Assembly (NCBI RefSeq): GCF_018616375.1 | Contig: NZ_JAEQBB010000002.1 | Span: 186,001 to 250,000 of the forward strand | DNA from: Exiguobacterium sp. J17977 | GTDB lineage: Bacteria; Bacillota; Bacilli; Exiguobacteriales; Exiguobacteriaceae | Length of the DNA: 64,000 bases | Reading direction: 5' to 3' | In this document: in pieces, positions 34,432 through 42,752 of the stretch | Layout: every line of letters starts with the position of its first letter | Numbering within the stretch: position 1 is the first letter of the stretch | Translations under genes and position numbers: made by a program | Notes under the pieces: model-generated | Database searches by the model: none | What the model was told of the DNA's origin: nothing | Seen by the model: only the letters and a program-made list of their open reading frames with translations

Positions 34432-35181
34432 ATGAAAAATGGGAAATGGTATACGTTTTTAATCGGTTCTATCTTCTTGACGGGCATCGCCCTATACGGT
34501 TTATGGATCGGTTATCAAGATATCGTCAATCCGCCGGAACGGACACTTTCCGTCAGCGAAGACTCGAGACCCGAACCGGTCGGGGATGTCTACGTCGCAC
34601 TCGGAGATTCATTGACACGCGGTGTCGGCTCTACATCGGGTGCGGGCTACGTCCAACCGGTCGGCGCAGCGCTCGAGGAAGATGACATCCGCACGCAGAA
34701 TCTGGCCGTCTCTGGTGCGCGGACGGAAGACTTATTAGCGCAGCTCGAACAACCTGAAGTGAGACGTACGATTGAGAACGCCCGCTATATCACGCTCACA
34801 ATCGGCGGCAACGACTTGTTCAACCGCGGCGAGAACGTCGACAATTTCGAATCGGTTGATATCGAGCAAGTCGTGACCGATGCGAAGACGAACTTGAATG
34901 ACATCTTCGAACAAGTTCGCGGATTGAACGATTCGGCGCAAATCGTCTATATCGCGCTCTATAACCCGTTCCAAGAGAACGAGAACGGTGAGGCGTTCAA
35001 TCAATTGATTCTCGATTGGAACGCCTCGGCATCCACGTTCGCTAACGCGCAACGCATCGATGTAATCGACCCGTTCGCTTACGTCTCGGACGTCGGCCGT
35101 GACCTTGCGACCGACCAGTTCCATCCGAGCGACCGGACATATGAAAAGTTAGCCGAGGACGTATTGTTCATCCTCGAATAA
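34432..35181 (+). CDS. SGNH/GDSL family lipase or esterase, membrane-anchored or secreted
   Basis: A 249-residue protein. Residues 10-28 form a signal anchor. The mature part has the four SGNH blocks: GDSLTRGVGS (Ser nucleophile, near residue 58), a Gly in NLAVSGARTEDL, Asn in TIGGNDLF, and a final DQFHPSD with the catalytic Asp and His near residue 231. Such enzymes hydrolyse esters of lipids, sugars or thioesters outside the membrane; the Bacillus relative YpmR has a similar layout. It is transcribed alone and ends in a perfect palindromic terminator. Confidence 0.88.
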   Translation: MKNGKWYTFLIGSIFLTGIALYGLWIGYQDIVNPPERTLSVSEDSRPEPVGDVYVALGDSLTRGVGSTSGAGYVQPVGAALEEDDIRTQNLAVSGARTEDLLAQLEQPEVRRTIENARYITLTIGGNDLFNRGENVDNFESVDIEQVVTDAKTNLNDIFEQVRGLNDSAQIVYIALYNPFQENENGEAFNQLILDWNASASTFANAQRIDVIDPFAYVSDVGRDLATDQFHPSDRTYEKLAEDVLFILE

Positions 35182-35220
35182 GCAACATGGCCTGATCGTC
35201 GCGATCAGGCCATGTTTTAT
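35182..35220. terminator. Bidirectional terminator between the lipase and GNAT genes
   Basis: A perfect 15-bp stem (aacatggcctgatcg and its complement) around TCG, with T-rich flanks. Confidence 0.93.
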
Positions 35221-35888
35221 CGTTCATATTTGACGAGCCAGCTCTCCCCGTCGCGTGTCATCATCGTCCCGAACCAGCCTGCTTTCAATAAGGCGACTTG
35301 CTTCTCCGTCTCGCCCATATCGAGCCACGTCGCCTCACCGGACGGTTGCCAGTCGCTATGCAGTTCCTTCATAAAAATGTAACGCAGCTTTCCGCCATAT
35401 TTCGGTTTGAGGGCACCGATGCGAAGGCCGAGGGCGAACTTGTCCTTCAGGCTCGGGATATTGAACGGCGCGACGGTCGCGCAGACGAGGTCGAACCGAC
35501 TGCCCTGTTCAAGCTCTTCCATGAGTAGCCTACCTAGATGCTGTTGCAGACCATAGCCGCGGTAATCCGGATGAACGTTTGTCACTTCTTGATACAAGAT
35601 GCGGTCGAGCGCATCAGACGGATAACCGATGTCGTATCCTAGATGCTCTTCGTCGAGCGGCGGGATCAGGAGTGCACGGAACGCAATCAACGTCCCCTCG
35701 TGATACGCCCCAATCAACGTACGGTCGGTCAATAGCTTCACGAACTCATCAGTTGTGAGGGACTGGTACTGGCTTCCTTCCGTCAATGTGGCCATGACTT
35801 CCTGTTGCACCGCCTCGACTTGTTCGAGCTCTGTCATCGTCAAATAGTTGACCTCGATGTCGAGACCGTTACAATCACCGCGCCACAT
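35217..35888 (-). CDS. GNAT family N-acetyltransferase in the epimerase operon
   Basis: A 223-residue acyl-CoA-dependent N-acyltransferase. The fold is readable: strand beta4 in LYQEVTNVHPDYRGYGLQQHLG (about 97-118), containing the RGYGLQ pyrophosphate-binding motif, then FDLVCATVAPFNIPSL. It is longer than most GNATs, with an extra C-terminal 'TEKQVALLKAGWFGTMM' portion. The start lies inside the 3' end of the epimerase gene (14-bp overlap), with GGAGGGG six bases upstream, so the two are coupled. By context it may acylate the amino group of the epimerase substrate or product; this is inference. Confidence 0.78.
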   Translation of the reverse strand: MWRGDCNGLDIEVNYLTMTELEQVEAVQQEVMATLTEGSQYQSLTTDEFVKLLTDRTLIGAYHEGTLIAFRALLIPPLDEEHLGYDIGYPSDALDRILYQEVTNVHPDYRGYGLQQHLGRLLMEELEQGSRFDLVCATVAPFNIPSLKDKFALGLRIGALKPKYGGKLRYIFMKELHSDWQPSGEATWLDMGETEKQVALLKAGWFGTMMTRDGESWLVKYER

Positions 35889-37005
35889 GGTCGGCCCCTC
35901 CGACGACGTACGTCGCCGTTGTCAGCCGTGACAAGACGGCCTCATCGACGTCGACACCGAGACCTGGCCCATCGGACAGGCGGATGAATGGCAAGTCGTA
36001 CATTAAGTTGCCGATGTCTTCGGCGAAACGAAGCGGACCTGTCAACTCGACCGATTGGACGATTTTGCTCGAGAAGGCGACATGGAAGCCTGCACTCGAG
36101 GCGACCGACGACTCGACCATCGACCCGATTTGACACTCGATGCCCGACATTTCGGCCATATGCACGAGTTTTTTCGCCGGATAGATGCCGCCACACTTCA
36201 TCAGTTTAATGTTTACTTTGTGGGCGGCCTGCATCATCGTCAACCGACGCATCTCCGTCACGCCGCGCACGCCTTCATCAATCATGAGCGGCACCGTGAT
36301 TTTCCCTTTCACTTCGACCATGCCTTCAAAGTCGTCGGCCTTGACCGGCTGTTCGACCCAATCGATTTGGAATGGCTCGAGCTGCTTCATCGCTTGAAGT
36401 GTCTTGGCGGCATTCACCCAGCCTTGATTGACGTCGACCCGAATCGGCACGTCTGGACCGACGGCACGACGGACCGCCTCGACCCGACGTACGTCCGAGG
36501 CGACGTCGACGCCGACTTTCATCTTGACGGCCGTGTACCCTTGTTCAATCTGTTCGCGAGCCTCGGCCGCCATCGCCTCCGGCTCGCCGATACTGAGGAC
36601 GTGCGTGACCGGAAACGCGTCGTGATAACGGCCACCGAGCAAATCATACACTGGAAGCCCGAGCTTTTTCCCGACGACGTCATGACAGGCGATATCGAGC
36701 GCCGCCTTCGCCGCCGGCACGTCACGGATGGCCCGGTCCATCACGTCGTGAATCCGTTCCATCTGCAGCGGATTTTCGCCAATCAAGAGTGGCCCGAGAA
36801 CATGTCGAATCACACTGATTGTACTATCGAGCGATTCGCCCGTGACGTGTTCATCGGCGACGGCCTCTCCATAGCCGACATGACCACATTCGGTCGTCAA
36901 TTTTACAATCACCGACGGCATGTCGTCATAACGATGGTAACTGACGATGAACGGCACTTTTAACGGTAAACGAATCGCAAACAGTTCAATCTTGTCTATT
37001 CTCAT
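35875..37005 (-). CDS. Enolase-superfamily epimerase, dipeptide epimerase-like (YkfB type)
   Basis: A 376-residue muconate-lactonizing-enzyme-subgroup protein. The catalytic lysines are K161 and K163 (KMKV) on one face and K267/K270 (KLMK) on the other; metal ligands are D191 (DVNQGW), E218 (WVEQP) and D243 (IDEG). The run IKLMKCGG and the later IECQIGSMVESS resemble L-Ala-D/L-Glu epimerase YkfB, which interconverts murein dipeptides. N-acylamino acid racemases share this fold, so that activity is the main alternative. Its promoter, at 37043-37071, carries 11-bp tandem repeats shared with the NhaC gene. Confidence 0.82.
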   Translation of the reverse strand: MRIDKIELFAIRLPLKVPFIVSYHRYDDMPSVIVKLTTECGHVGYGEAVADEHVTGESLDSTISVIRHVLGPLLIGENPLQMERIHDVMDRAIRDVPAAKAALDIACHDVVGKKLGLPVYDLLGGRYHDAFPVTHVLSIGEPEAMAAEAREQIEQGYTAVKMKVGVDVASDVRRVEAVRRAVGPDVPIRVDVNQGWVNAAKTLQAMKQLEPFQIDWVEQPVKADDFEGMVEVKGKITVPLMIDEGVRGVTEMRRLTMMQAAHKVNIKLMKCGGIYPAKKLVHMAEMSGIECQIGSMVESSVASSAGFHVAFSSKIVQSVELTGPLRFAEDIGNLMYDLPFIRLSDGPGLGVDVDEAVLSRLTTATYVVGGADHVAR

Positions 37006-37042
37006 ATCTATTCTCCTTTACTTCTTACGTGTCATTAGCTAT

Positions 37043-37071
37043 ATTGTCGTTAAATAGTCGTTAAATTGCAA
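37043..37071 (-). promoter_or_regulatory. Epimerase promoter containing 11-bp tandem repeats (37046-37067)
   Basis: On the minus strand, TTGCAA (37071-37066), a 17-bp spacer and GACAAT (37048-37043). On the plus strand the same bases read GTCGTTAAATA then GTCGTTAAATT, two 11-bp direct repeats that fill the spacer. A looser copy, GTCATTAGCTA, lies at 37031-37041. The repeats recur upstream of the NhaC gene. Confidence 0.65.
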
Positions 37072-37083
37072 GGAGGAGTTTTG

Positions 37084-38277
37084 ATGTCCATCCATATCGC
37101 CATCGTCGGATCGCACGAATTCGTGGAGACGATTCGCTCGCTCGGTTCACCAGAGGACGTCCGGTTCGCCTATCATCCGTATGAGCATCCACACGAAGCG
37201 GCGACTATCGCTCAAACACTCGGCTCGTTCGACGGCGTCTTTTTTTCCGGCTCGTTCCCGTTCGCCTATGCAATCCCTCACCTTAGCCACGTGGCAGCAC
37301 ATCACGTCGTCCAGGACGAGACTGTCCTCTTGACGACGCTCTTATATGCGACGCTCACCCACTCCGTGTCGCTCAATCAAATATCCATCGATTTGGTCGA
37401 CCCGGAACGGCTGACATCGATTCTCGACTCGTTCCCGAACGAACGGGGCATCCCCACCGTCATGCGCATCAGTCCTGATTTAGCCTTCGAGGACGTCATC
37501 GCCTTTCACGCCAGCCACCAAGTGAAGCAAACTTCGCTAGCCATCACGAGCATCGAGCGGGTGCATCATGAGCTCGTTCGTACCGGATTGAACAGCCAAC
37601 TGATGATTGAGCCGACAGCGACCGTCAGGCATCATCTCGACCAGTTGATTCAACAAGTGCGGCAACAGTTGGCCGATGCCGCCCAGTTCGCCATCATCCG
37701 CTACGACACAGACGATATATCATTGCGGGATCACCTCGCCTCGGTCCGATATCTCGGTGGACATCTCGAGTCCGCTGAGGACCTTCTCCTCACGGTATTG
37801 ACGACAAAAGGTGAAGTGATGAACGCGTTCGAAGAAGATACGCTCGCACCGAACGGGACGTACCGCATCGGAATCGGCTATGGCACGGACTATCAACAGG
37901 CGGACGAGCATGCTCAAATCGCCTTGTCTGCCGCAAGTAAAGAGCGCATCCGCATCGTCGATGATTCGAAACGATTATCGTTCCCAACCCGTGACGCGCA
38001 AATCCCGTATCGCGTGACGGAACAACTTGCCTTCGACTTCATCAAACAAGCCGGAGTCAGCCCCGTCAATATCGGGAAGATTTTACAGTTCGCCAAGCGA
38101 AAGCATGAATTCACGGCTAAAGAGTTGACCGACTATCTCGATGTGACGCGACGGACTGCGGAACGGCTCATCAAAAAACTTCATGACGCCGGCATCGTCG
38201 ATGTGATCGGTGAAGAGATGAGCTATGGCCAAGGCAGGCCTCGCGCCGTCTATAAATTCAAATTCCCGACCTCATGA
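37084..38277 (+). CDS. HTH transcriptional regulator with GGDEF-like sensory middle region
   Basis: A 397-residue protein divergent from the epimerase. The last 60 residues form a winged helix: 'FTAKELTDYLDVTRRTAERLIKKLHDAGIV' followed by a glycine-rich wing and a basic strand. The middle (about 190-300), ending IGIGYGTDYQQADEHAQIALSAA, resembles the degenerate GGDEF-like domain of CdaR-type regulators and has no catalytic GGDEF motif. The N-terminal part resembles a periplasmic-binding-like or receptor fold. The ATG at 37084 follows AAGGAGGAG. Its proximity to GTCGTTA repeats makes it the likely binder at both the epimerase and NhaC promoters. Confidence 0.72.
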   Translation: MSIHIAIVGSHEFVETIRSLGSPEDVRFAYHPYEHPHEAATIAQTLGSFDGVFFSGSFPFAYAIPHLSHVAAHHVVQDETVLLTTLLYATLTHSVSLNQISIDLVDPERLTSILDSFPNERGIPTVMRISPDLAFEDVIAFHASHQVKQTSLAITSIERVHHELVRTGLNSQLMIEPTATVRHHLDQLIQQVRQQLADAAQFAIIRYDTDDISLRDHLASVRYLGGHLESAEDLLLTVLTTKGEVMNAFEEDTLAPNGTYRIGIGYGTDYQQADEHAQIALSAASKERIRIVDDSKRLSFPTRDAQIPYRVTEQLAFDFIKQAGVSPVNIGKILQFAKRKHEFTAKELTDYLDVTRRTAERLIKKLHDAGIVDVIGEEMSYGQGRPRAVYKFKFPTS

Positions 38278-38294
38278 GGCCGGGAATTTTTTAT
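38260..38294. terminator. Bidirectional terminator between the regulator and NhaC genes
   Basis: attcccg and cgggaat pair, extended by cctcatgagg inside, and TTTTTT follows. Confidence 0.9.
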
Positions 38295-39718
38295 TGTGCA
38301 GCTTGTTGTTCAATCGGTGGTTCTGCACTCAACACAGCAATCCGTTCAATCGTGAAGCCTGTGAACGCATAGATGATTGAAATGACAGGAACGACAAAGT
38401 TTAAGATAGCGTATGGCGCGTATTCGAAAGCCCCGACGCCGAGTGTCCCGAGAATGAACACGCCGCACGTATTCCACGGGATGAAGACCGACGTGAGCGT
38501 ACCGCCGTCTTCAAGCGCTCGCGACAAGTTCTTCGAATGAAGTCCCATCTTCTCGTAGGCACTGGCGAACATGCGTGACGGCACGACGATCGAGATGTAT
38601 TGTTCGGAACATGATGCGTTCGTCGCGAACGCCGCTAAAATCGTCGAAGCGACCATCGATCCGGCCGTCTTCGCAAGTTTGACGATTTGGTTCATGATGG
38701 ACTGGAGCATGCCCGAGTATTCCAAGATGCCCCCAAACGTCATCGCGACGATCGTCATCGAAACGGTATACATCATCGCATCGAGACCACCCCGACTGAA
38801 CAAGTTATCGACGAGTTCGTTGCCGGTGTCGATCACGTATCCACTTTGGAGCGCGCCGACACTATCTGAGAGCGAGCCGCCTTGGACGATGACTTGCGCC
38901 AAAAAGCCAAGGGCGATGCCGACGACGAGTGCCGGAATGGCCGGCACTTTTTTCGCGACGAGCGCGATGACGGCGAGCGGGATTAGCAACAACCACGGTG
39001 AGATGACAAAACTGTCTTTTAAAATCGCGAGCGTCTGGACGATTTCCGACGAGTCCGTCGTCGTCTCGCTGAAGCGGCGGCCGAGCCACCAATAGGCGCC
39101 AAGCGCGATGATGAGCCCTGGAATCGTCGTATACAGCATGTGACGGATATGTACGAATAAATCGGTATGCGTCAAACCGGCAGCCAAGTTCGTTGTATCT
39201 GACAATGGTGACATCTTATCTCCGAAGTAAGCGCCTGAAATGACGGCTCCGGCGACCATCGGCGCAGGTATCCCCATACTGAGCCCGATGCCCATCCCGG
39301 CGACTCCGATCGTCCCCATCGTCGACCATGAACTGCCGATCGAGAGCGCGACGACCGCACAGATGATACAAATCGTCACGAGGAAATAGGCCGGCGAGAT
39401 AATCGTCAACCCATAATAAATCATCGTCGCGACGACACCTCCCCCAATCCACGCCCCGATCGTCAAGCCGACCAAGATGATGATGACGACCGCCGGTAAG
39501 GCGAGCCGAATCCCTTTGTACATCATCTCTTCAATCTCTTTCCACTTATAGCCGTGTCGCCAGGCGACGAGTGCCGCCACCGCCGTCCCGATGATGAGCG
39601 GGATGTGTGGCCCTTGTTTTAATTGGACGATGGCTACGAGCATGACCCCAATCATGACAAGTAGCGGCAATACCGCCCAGCGAAGCTTCATGTCTACCTT
39701 GTTCCCCTGTTGTTCCAT
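38291..39718 (-). CDS. NhaC family Na+/H+ antiporter or sodium-coupled solute exchanger
   Basis: A 475-residue protein with about eleven to twelve membrane helices. Family landmarks are SIGSSWSTMGTIGVAG (about 128-143), GAYFGDKMSPLSDTTNLAA (about 163-181) and FATNASCSEQY. NhaC relatives include the Bacillus malate/lactate exchanger MleN, so the cargo may be an organic or amino acid and not only ions. Its promoter carries both a perfect cre and the GTCGTTA repeats found at the epimerase promoter, linking it to that pathway. It follows the M20 gene by 134 bp on the same strand. Confidence 0.87.
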   Translation of the reverse strand: MEQQGNKVDMKLRWAVLPLLVMIGVMLVAIVQLKQGPHIPLIIGTAVAALVAWRHGYKWKEIEEMMYKGIRLALPAVVIIILVGLTIGAWIGGGVVATMIYYGLTIISPAYFLVTICIICAVVALSIGSSWSTMGTIGVAGMGIGLSMGIPAPMVAGAVISGAYFGDKMSPLSDTTNLAAGLTHTDLFVHIRHMLYTTIPGLIIALGAYWWLGRRFSETTTDSSEIVQTLAILKDSFVISPWLLLIPLAVIALVAKKVPAIPALVVGIALGFLAQVIVQGGSLSDSVGALQSGYVIDTGNELVDNLFSRGGLDAMMYTVSMTIVAMTFGGILEYSGMLQSIMNQIVKLAKTAGSMVASTILAAFATNASCSEQYISIVVPSRMFASAYEKMGLHSKNLSRALEDGGTLTSVFIPWNTCGVFILGTLGVGAFEYAPYAILNFVVPVISIIYAFTGFTIERIAVLSAEPPIEQQAAQ

Positions 39719-39753
39719 GTGTCTTCCTCCCCGATAGCGAAAGATTCTGAATT

Positions 39754-39775
39754 GTCGTTATATTGTCGCTAATAA
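39754..39775. repeat. 11-bp tandem repeat shared with the epimerase promoter
   Basis: GTCGTTATATT followed directly by GTCGCTAATAA. The spacing and core equal the pair at 37046-37067. They lie just downstream of the NhaC -10, about 35 bp before the start codon, and are a probable operator. Confidence 0.6.
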
Positions 39776-39779
39776 GATG

Positions 39780-39808
39780 ATGATAACGCTTACATTCGAG
39801 GAAGGCAA
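39780..39808 (-). promoter_or_regulatory. NhaC promoter with overlapping perfect cre (39781-39794)
   Basis: On the minus strand, TTGCCT (39808-39803), a 17-bp spacer and TATCAT (39785-39780). TGATAACGCTTACA on the plus strand satisfies all fixed cre positions and covers the -10 and part of the spacer. Confidence 0.68.
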
Positions 39809-39852
39809 TAAAAAAATGAACGGAAGCGAAGTCGCCTCGTTCATTTCGTCGT

Positions 39853-40947
39853 TCATATAGCGTGTACGGCCCGGCGCAACGTATCGGCGAGCAAATCGGC
39901 CGCTTCCGGTAATACGTCACGATCGAACGTCATCTGTGGATGATGAAGCCCTGGCGTCAAATTGGCCCCGATTCCAATCATCGTCGCATCGAGTCCCGGC
40001 TGTTCGACCGTATAAAAATGAAAATCGTCGCTACCTGACGTGATGATGCGATCGACGAGCGCTTCGGCGCCGAACCGCTCGCTTATCGCTTCGGCCGCAT
40101 GACGGCTCGAACGCTCGCCAATCAAGGCGCCTGGGGTGAAATCTTGCCATTCCCAGTCAATCGTCACCCCATGCAGGATGGCAATCTGGTGCAACATCGT
40201 CTCGACCCGGTCGCGCAGCTCGAGCAGTTCCTTGTTCTGTTGGGCTCGGACGTCAATCGAGAACGTCGCATTACCCGGAATGATATTTAAATTGTCACTC
40301 CCGGCCTGGACGCCCGTCAATTTGATTGAATGTGGCTCGAACGGCGACAAATAGATGCTTTTGAGCATCTGTTGAATCGTGAAGATGACGTCTAACGCGT
40401 TCTGACCTTGATGCGGCCGTGCGCCATGAGCATCGTCGCCGCTGATTCTGCCTTTCAAGAAGAAGGCGGCCCCGTGTTGAATCGCAGCCGCATATTGACC
40501 GCGTTTCAGTTCCTCGAGCGGACGCAAATGAATACCGTACAGCTGACTGACGTCTTTTAACGCCCCGTGTCGAATCATCGCGAGCGACCCATTGCCTTGT
40601 TCTTCAGCCGGTTGGAATATAAACCGGACCCGTTTCGACAAGTGTTCGTGTCGCAACGCATCAAGTGCACCGAGCACCATGCTAATATTGGCATCGTGGC
40701 CACATGAATGGTTCGCTTGGAACGTCCCGTCAACTTGTTGCCATAACGCGTCGATGTCGGCCCGGACAGCGATGACATCATCTCCCTCACCAATCTCGGC
40801 GATGACGCCGGTGACGTCGGCAAACGTTTCGTGACGGACTTGCCATGACGTCAAAATATCGGCAATCGTCTTCGTCGTCTCGATTTCTTTCCAGCTCACT
40901 TCGGGATGGGCATGAAAATGCTCAAACCAGTTCAATACGTTCGTCAT
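39853..40947 (-). CDS. M20 family amidohydrolase (N-acyl-amino acid deacylase-like)
   Basis: A 364-residue metalloenzyme of the M20D group (AbgB, HipO, N-acetyl-diaminopimelate deacetylase). Metal and catalytic residues are visible: VRADIDALW (near residue 62), NHSCGHDANISM (about 79-90), FQPAEEQGNGS (about 110, with the catalytic Glu) and a final GIGANLTPGLHHPQ with the last ligand. The lid domain spans about 165-280. Such enzymes remove acyl groups from amino acids or split dipeptides. It lies 20 bp downstream of the DoxX-like gene and upstream of NhaC; with the nearby GNAT and epimerase it suggests an N-acyl or dipeptide route. Confidence 0.85.
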   Translation of the reverse strand: MTNVLNWFEHFHAHPEVSWKEIETTKTIADILTSWQVRHETFADVTGVIAEIGEGDDVIAVRADIDALWQQVDGTFQANHSCGHDANISMVLGALDALRHEHLSKRVRFIFQPAEEQGNGSLAMIRHGALKDVSQLYGIHLRPLEELKRGQYAAAIQHGAAFFLKGRISGDDAHGARPHQGQNALDVIFTIQQMLKSIYLSPFEPHSIKLTGVQAGSDNLNIIPGNATFSIDVRAQQNKELLELRDRVETMLHQIAILHGVTIDWEWQDFTPGALIGERSSRHAAEAISERFGAEALVDRIITSGSDDFHFYTVEQPGLDATMIGIGANLTPGLHHPQMTFDRDVLPEAADLLADTLRRAVHAI

Positions 40948-40967
40948 GATCGATCCCCCATATGTAC

Positions 40968-41312
40968 TTATATTTTTTTGACCCCTTTAATCAATACCCA
41001 TTGCAGCGGCAAGCGGGCCCACGTCACCCATTTCGGGAGTGGCATCTTACCGAGTTTTGACGGTTTGAGCGCCATATTGATATTAGCCGGGAAGACGGCA
41101 ATTAAAAATGCCGGTAACGTGCGCTTCACGAACCGTGTCCCTTTGTTCGTGAGCAACAGTGCCCCATAGACAACCTCGATGACCCCGCTCGCCTGGACCA
41201 TGAACCGTTTGAACGGCCATGATTTCGGAATAATCGACATGAATGCCCGTTCTTGAACGAAGTGCATGATGCCGGCTCCTAAAAATAAAACCCCGTATAG
41301 TGTGCGAATCAA
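40968..41312 (-). CDS. DoxX-like membrane protein
   Basis: A 114-residue protein with four short hydrophobic segments, beginning 'MIRTLYGVLFLGAGIMHF' and containing 'FKRFMVQASGVIEVVYGALLL', the DoxX-family pattern. These proteins have been linked to thiosulfate oxidation, redox stress or membrane assembly, without a settled role. The start is TTG at 41312, seven bases after GGAGGGG; an ATG nine codons upstream overlaps that site. It probably shares a transcript with the M20 gene, 20 bp downstream. Confidence 0.72.
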   Translation of the reverse strand: MIRTLYGVLFLGAGIMHFVQERAFMSIIPKSWPFKRFMVQASGVIEVVYGALLLTNKGTRFVKRTLPAFLIAVFPANINMALKPSKLGKMPLPKWVTWARLPLQWVLIKGVKKI

Positions 41313-41341
41313 TGGAATCCCCTCCTTTTTTCTAAGCATAA

Positions 41342-41371
41342 CAAAAAAGATGGGCTACGTGCCCATCTTTA
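41342..41371 (-). terminator. Terminator of the HtrA-like protease gene
   Basis: A stem of GATGGGC and GCCCATC with loop ACGTA, then TTTTTTGT on the minus strand; it overlaps the stop codon. Confidence 0.85.
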
Positions 41372-42631
41372 CAATGCATCCCCATTCGCATTTTGAATCT
41401 CGACATCGACCGTCTCGGTCTTGCCGTCACGAACGTATTCGATGGTGACCGTTCCGTCCGTATCGCGAATCAATTCACTCCGAAGGTCGATGAACGACGA
41501 GACGGCTTGATCATTGATTTTCACGATGACGTCGCGCGCTTCAAGTCCGGCCCGTGCGGCCGAGCTGTTCGCCTGCACCTCGACGATAATCGTACCGGCT
41601 GTCACCGACTCCGGCAAATTGATTTGCTCGGTCAAGTACCCTGGTGGGAACTCGGACACGTCTCGGAGCGACACGCCGAGCGACGGATGGTTCACTTCAC
41701 CTGTCTGTTCGATTTGATTGATGAGCGGCAAAGCGATATCGACTGGAATCGAGAAACCGACCCCTTCGACTGATTCCGTCGCAATTTTCATCGAGTTGAT
41801 GCCGATCAATTGGCCCGATTCGTTAATCAAGGCGCCACCGGAATTACCCGGGTTGATGGCGGCATCTGTCTGGATGACCTCGGCATTAAAATCGGCTTGT
41901 CCGTTCTCATCCGTATCGACCGGCACGAGACGTGACGTCGACGAGACGACGCCGCGCGTGACCGAGTTCTCAAACTGGCCGAGCGGATTGCCGATGGCGA
42001 TGACGGTCTGTCCAGGTTTTAGTTCACTTGACTTCCCAATCGTGATGACGGATGAGACTTTGTCCGCATCGACTTCGAGTACAGCCAAATCGTACGTGGC
42101 GTCGCTGCCCATCAATTTCGCGTCCGCTGTCGACCCATCATTGAACGTCACGGTGAGACGGTCAGCGCCATTGACGACGTGATGGTTCGTGACGATATAT
42201 GCCGAGTCACCATCTTTCTTATAGATGACACCCGAGCCGACACCGGCTTCGACCGATTCATTCGACAGTCCGCTCGCGGCGAAATTGTTCACCGTCACGA
42301 CAGCAGGTTGTGCGGTCGCGACCGCATCGGTGACCGAACTGTCAGCCGTCGTCGACGTCGTCTGGACCGGTGAACCTTCCGACGTCACGTTCGTGTCTGA
42401 CACGTTCGACGGGACTTGATCGATAAACGGGAACGCGATGGCCCCAGTCAAGACAGCACCGATTACCCCACCGACAAACCCAGGGAACATCCGACCGACG
42501 AATGAAGGTCGGGCCGGTTGTGTTGCGCGCGACGGTTCTTGTCGTTGTTCGGACGAGCCGAGCTCGGTGTCGAGCCAATCCTCGCGTCGAGTTGGTTCAT
42601 TTGATTCTGTTGGACGATCATTGCGTTCCAT
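41369..42631 (-). CDS. HtrA/DegP-like membrane-anchored serine protease
   Basis: A 420-residue S1C protease. A charged cytoplasmic N terminus (about 45 residues) is followed by one membrane helix (about 50-70) and a low-complexity Ser/Thr linker (about 75-100). The extracytoplasmic protease has its triad in VTNHHVV (His near 150), TYDLAVLEV (Asp near 181) and NPGNSGGAL (Ser near 264). One C-terminal PDZ domain (about 310-412) recognises unfolded proteins. It resembles Bacillus HtrA/HtrB, which degrade misfolded secreted proteins and are induced through CssRS; no such regulatory pair lies here. Confidence 0.93.
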   Translation of the reverse strand: MERNDRPTESNEPTRREDWLDTELGSSEQRQEPSRATQPARPSFVGRMFPGFVGGVIGAVLTGAIAFPFIDQVPSNVSDTNVTSEGSPVQTTSTTADSSVTDAVATAQPAVVTVNNFAASGLSNESVEAGVGSGVIYKKDGDSAYIVTNHHVVNGADRLTVTFNDGSTADAKLMGSDATYDLAVLEVDADKVSSVITIGKSSELKPGQTVIAIGNPLGQFENSVTRGVVSSTSRLVPVDTDENGQADFNAEVIQTDAAINPGNSGGALINESGQLIGINSMKIATESVEGVGFSIPVDIALPLINQIEQTGEVNHPSLGVSLRDVSEFPPGYLTEQINLPESVTAGTIIVEVQANSSAARAGLEARDVIVKINDQAVSSFIDLRSELIRDTDGTVTIEYVRDGKTETVDVEIQNANGDAL

Positions 42632-42752
42632 GTGTAATCATCTCCTATATGATGTTTCCTCTTTGTTCTACCCTTAGTATAAGAGGCATAGTCATTTTTG
42701 TGCGGAAATGAGACATCGATTACAAGATTCTTCACAATTTGCGTCAATTAGA

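Noticed and set aside
36055-36963. 302-codon frame antisense to the epimerase
   Set aside because: The sense strand has all catalytic residues; the antisense product is His/Arg/Asp-rich, typical of shadow translation.
42719-42736. TTGTGAAGAATCTTGTAA as a Rex box upstream of HtrA
   Set aside because: Only the left half fits Rex; the right half CTTGTAA does not.
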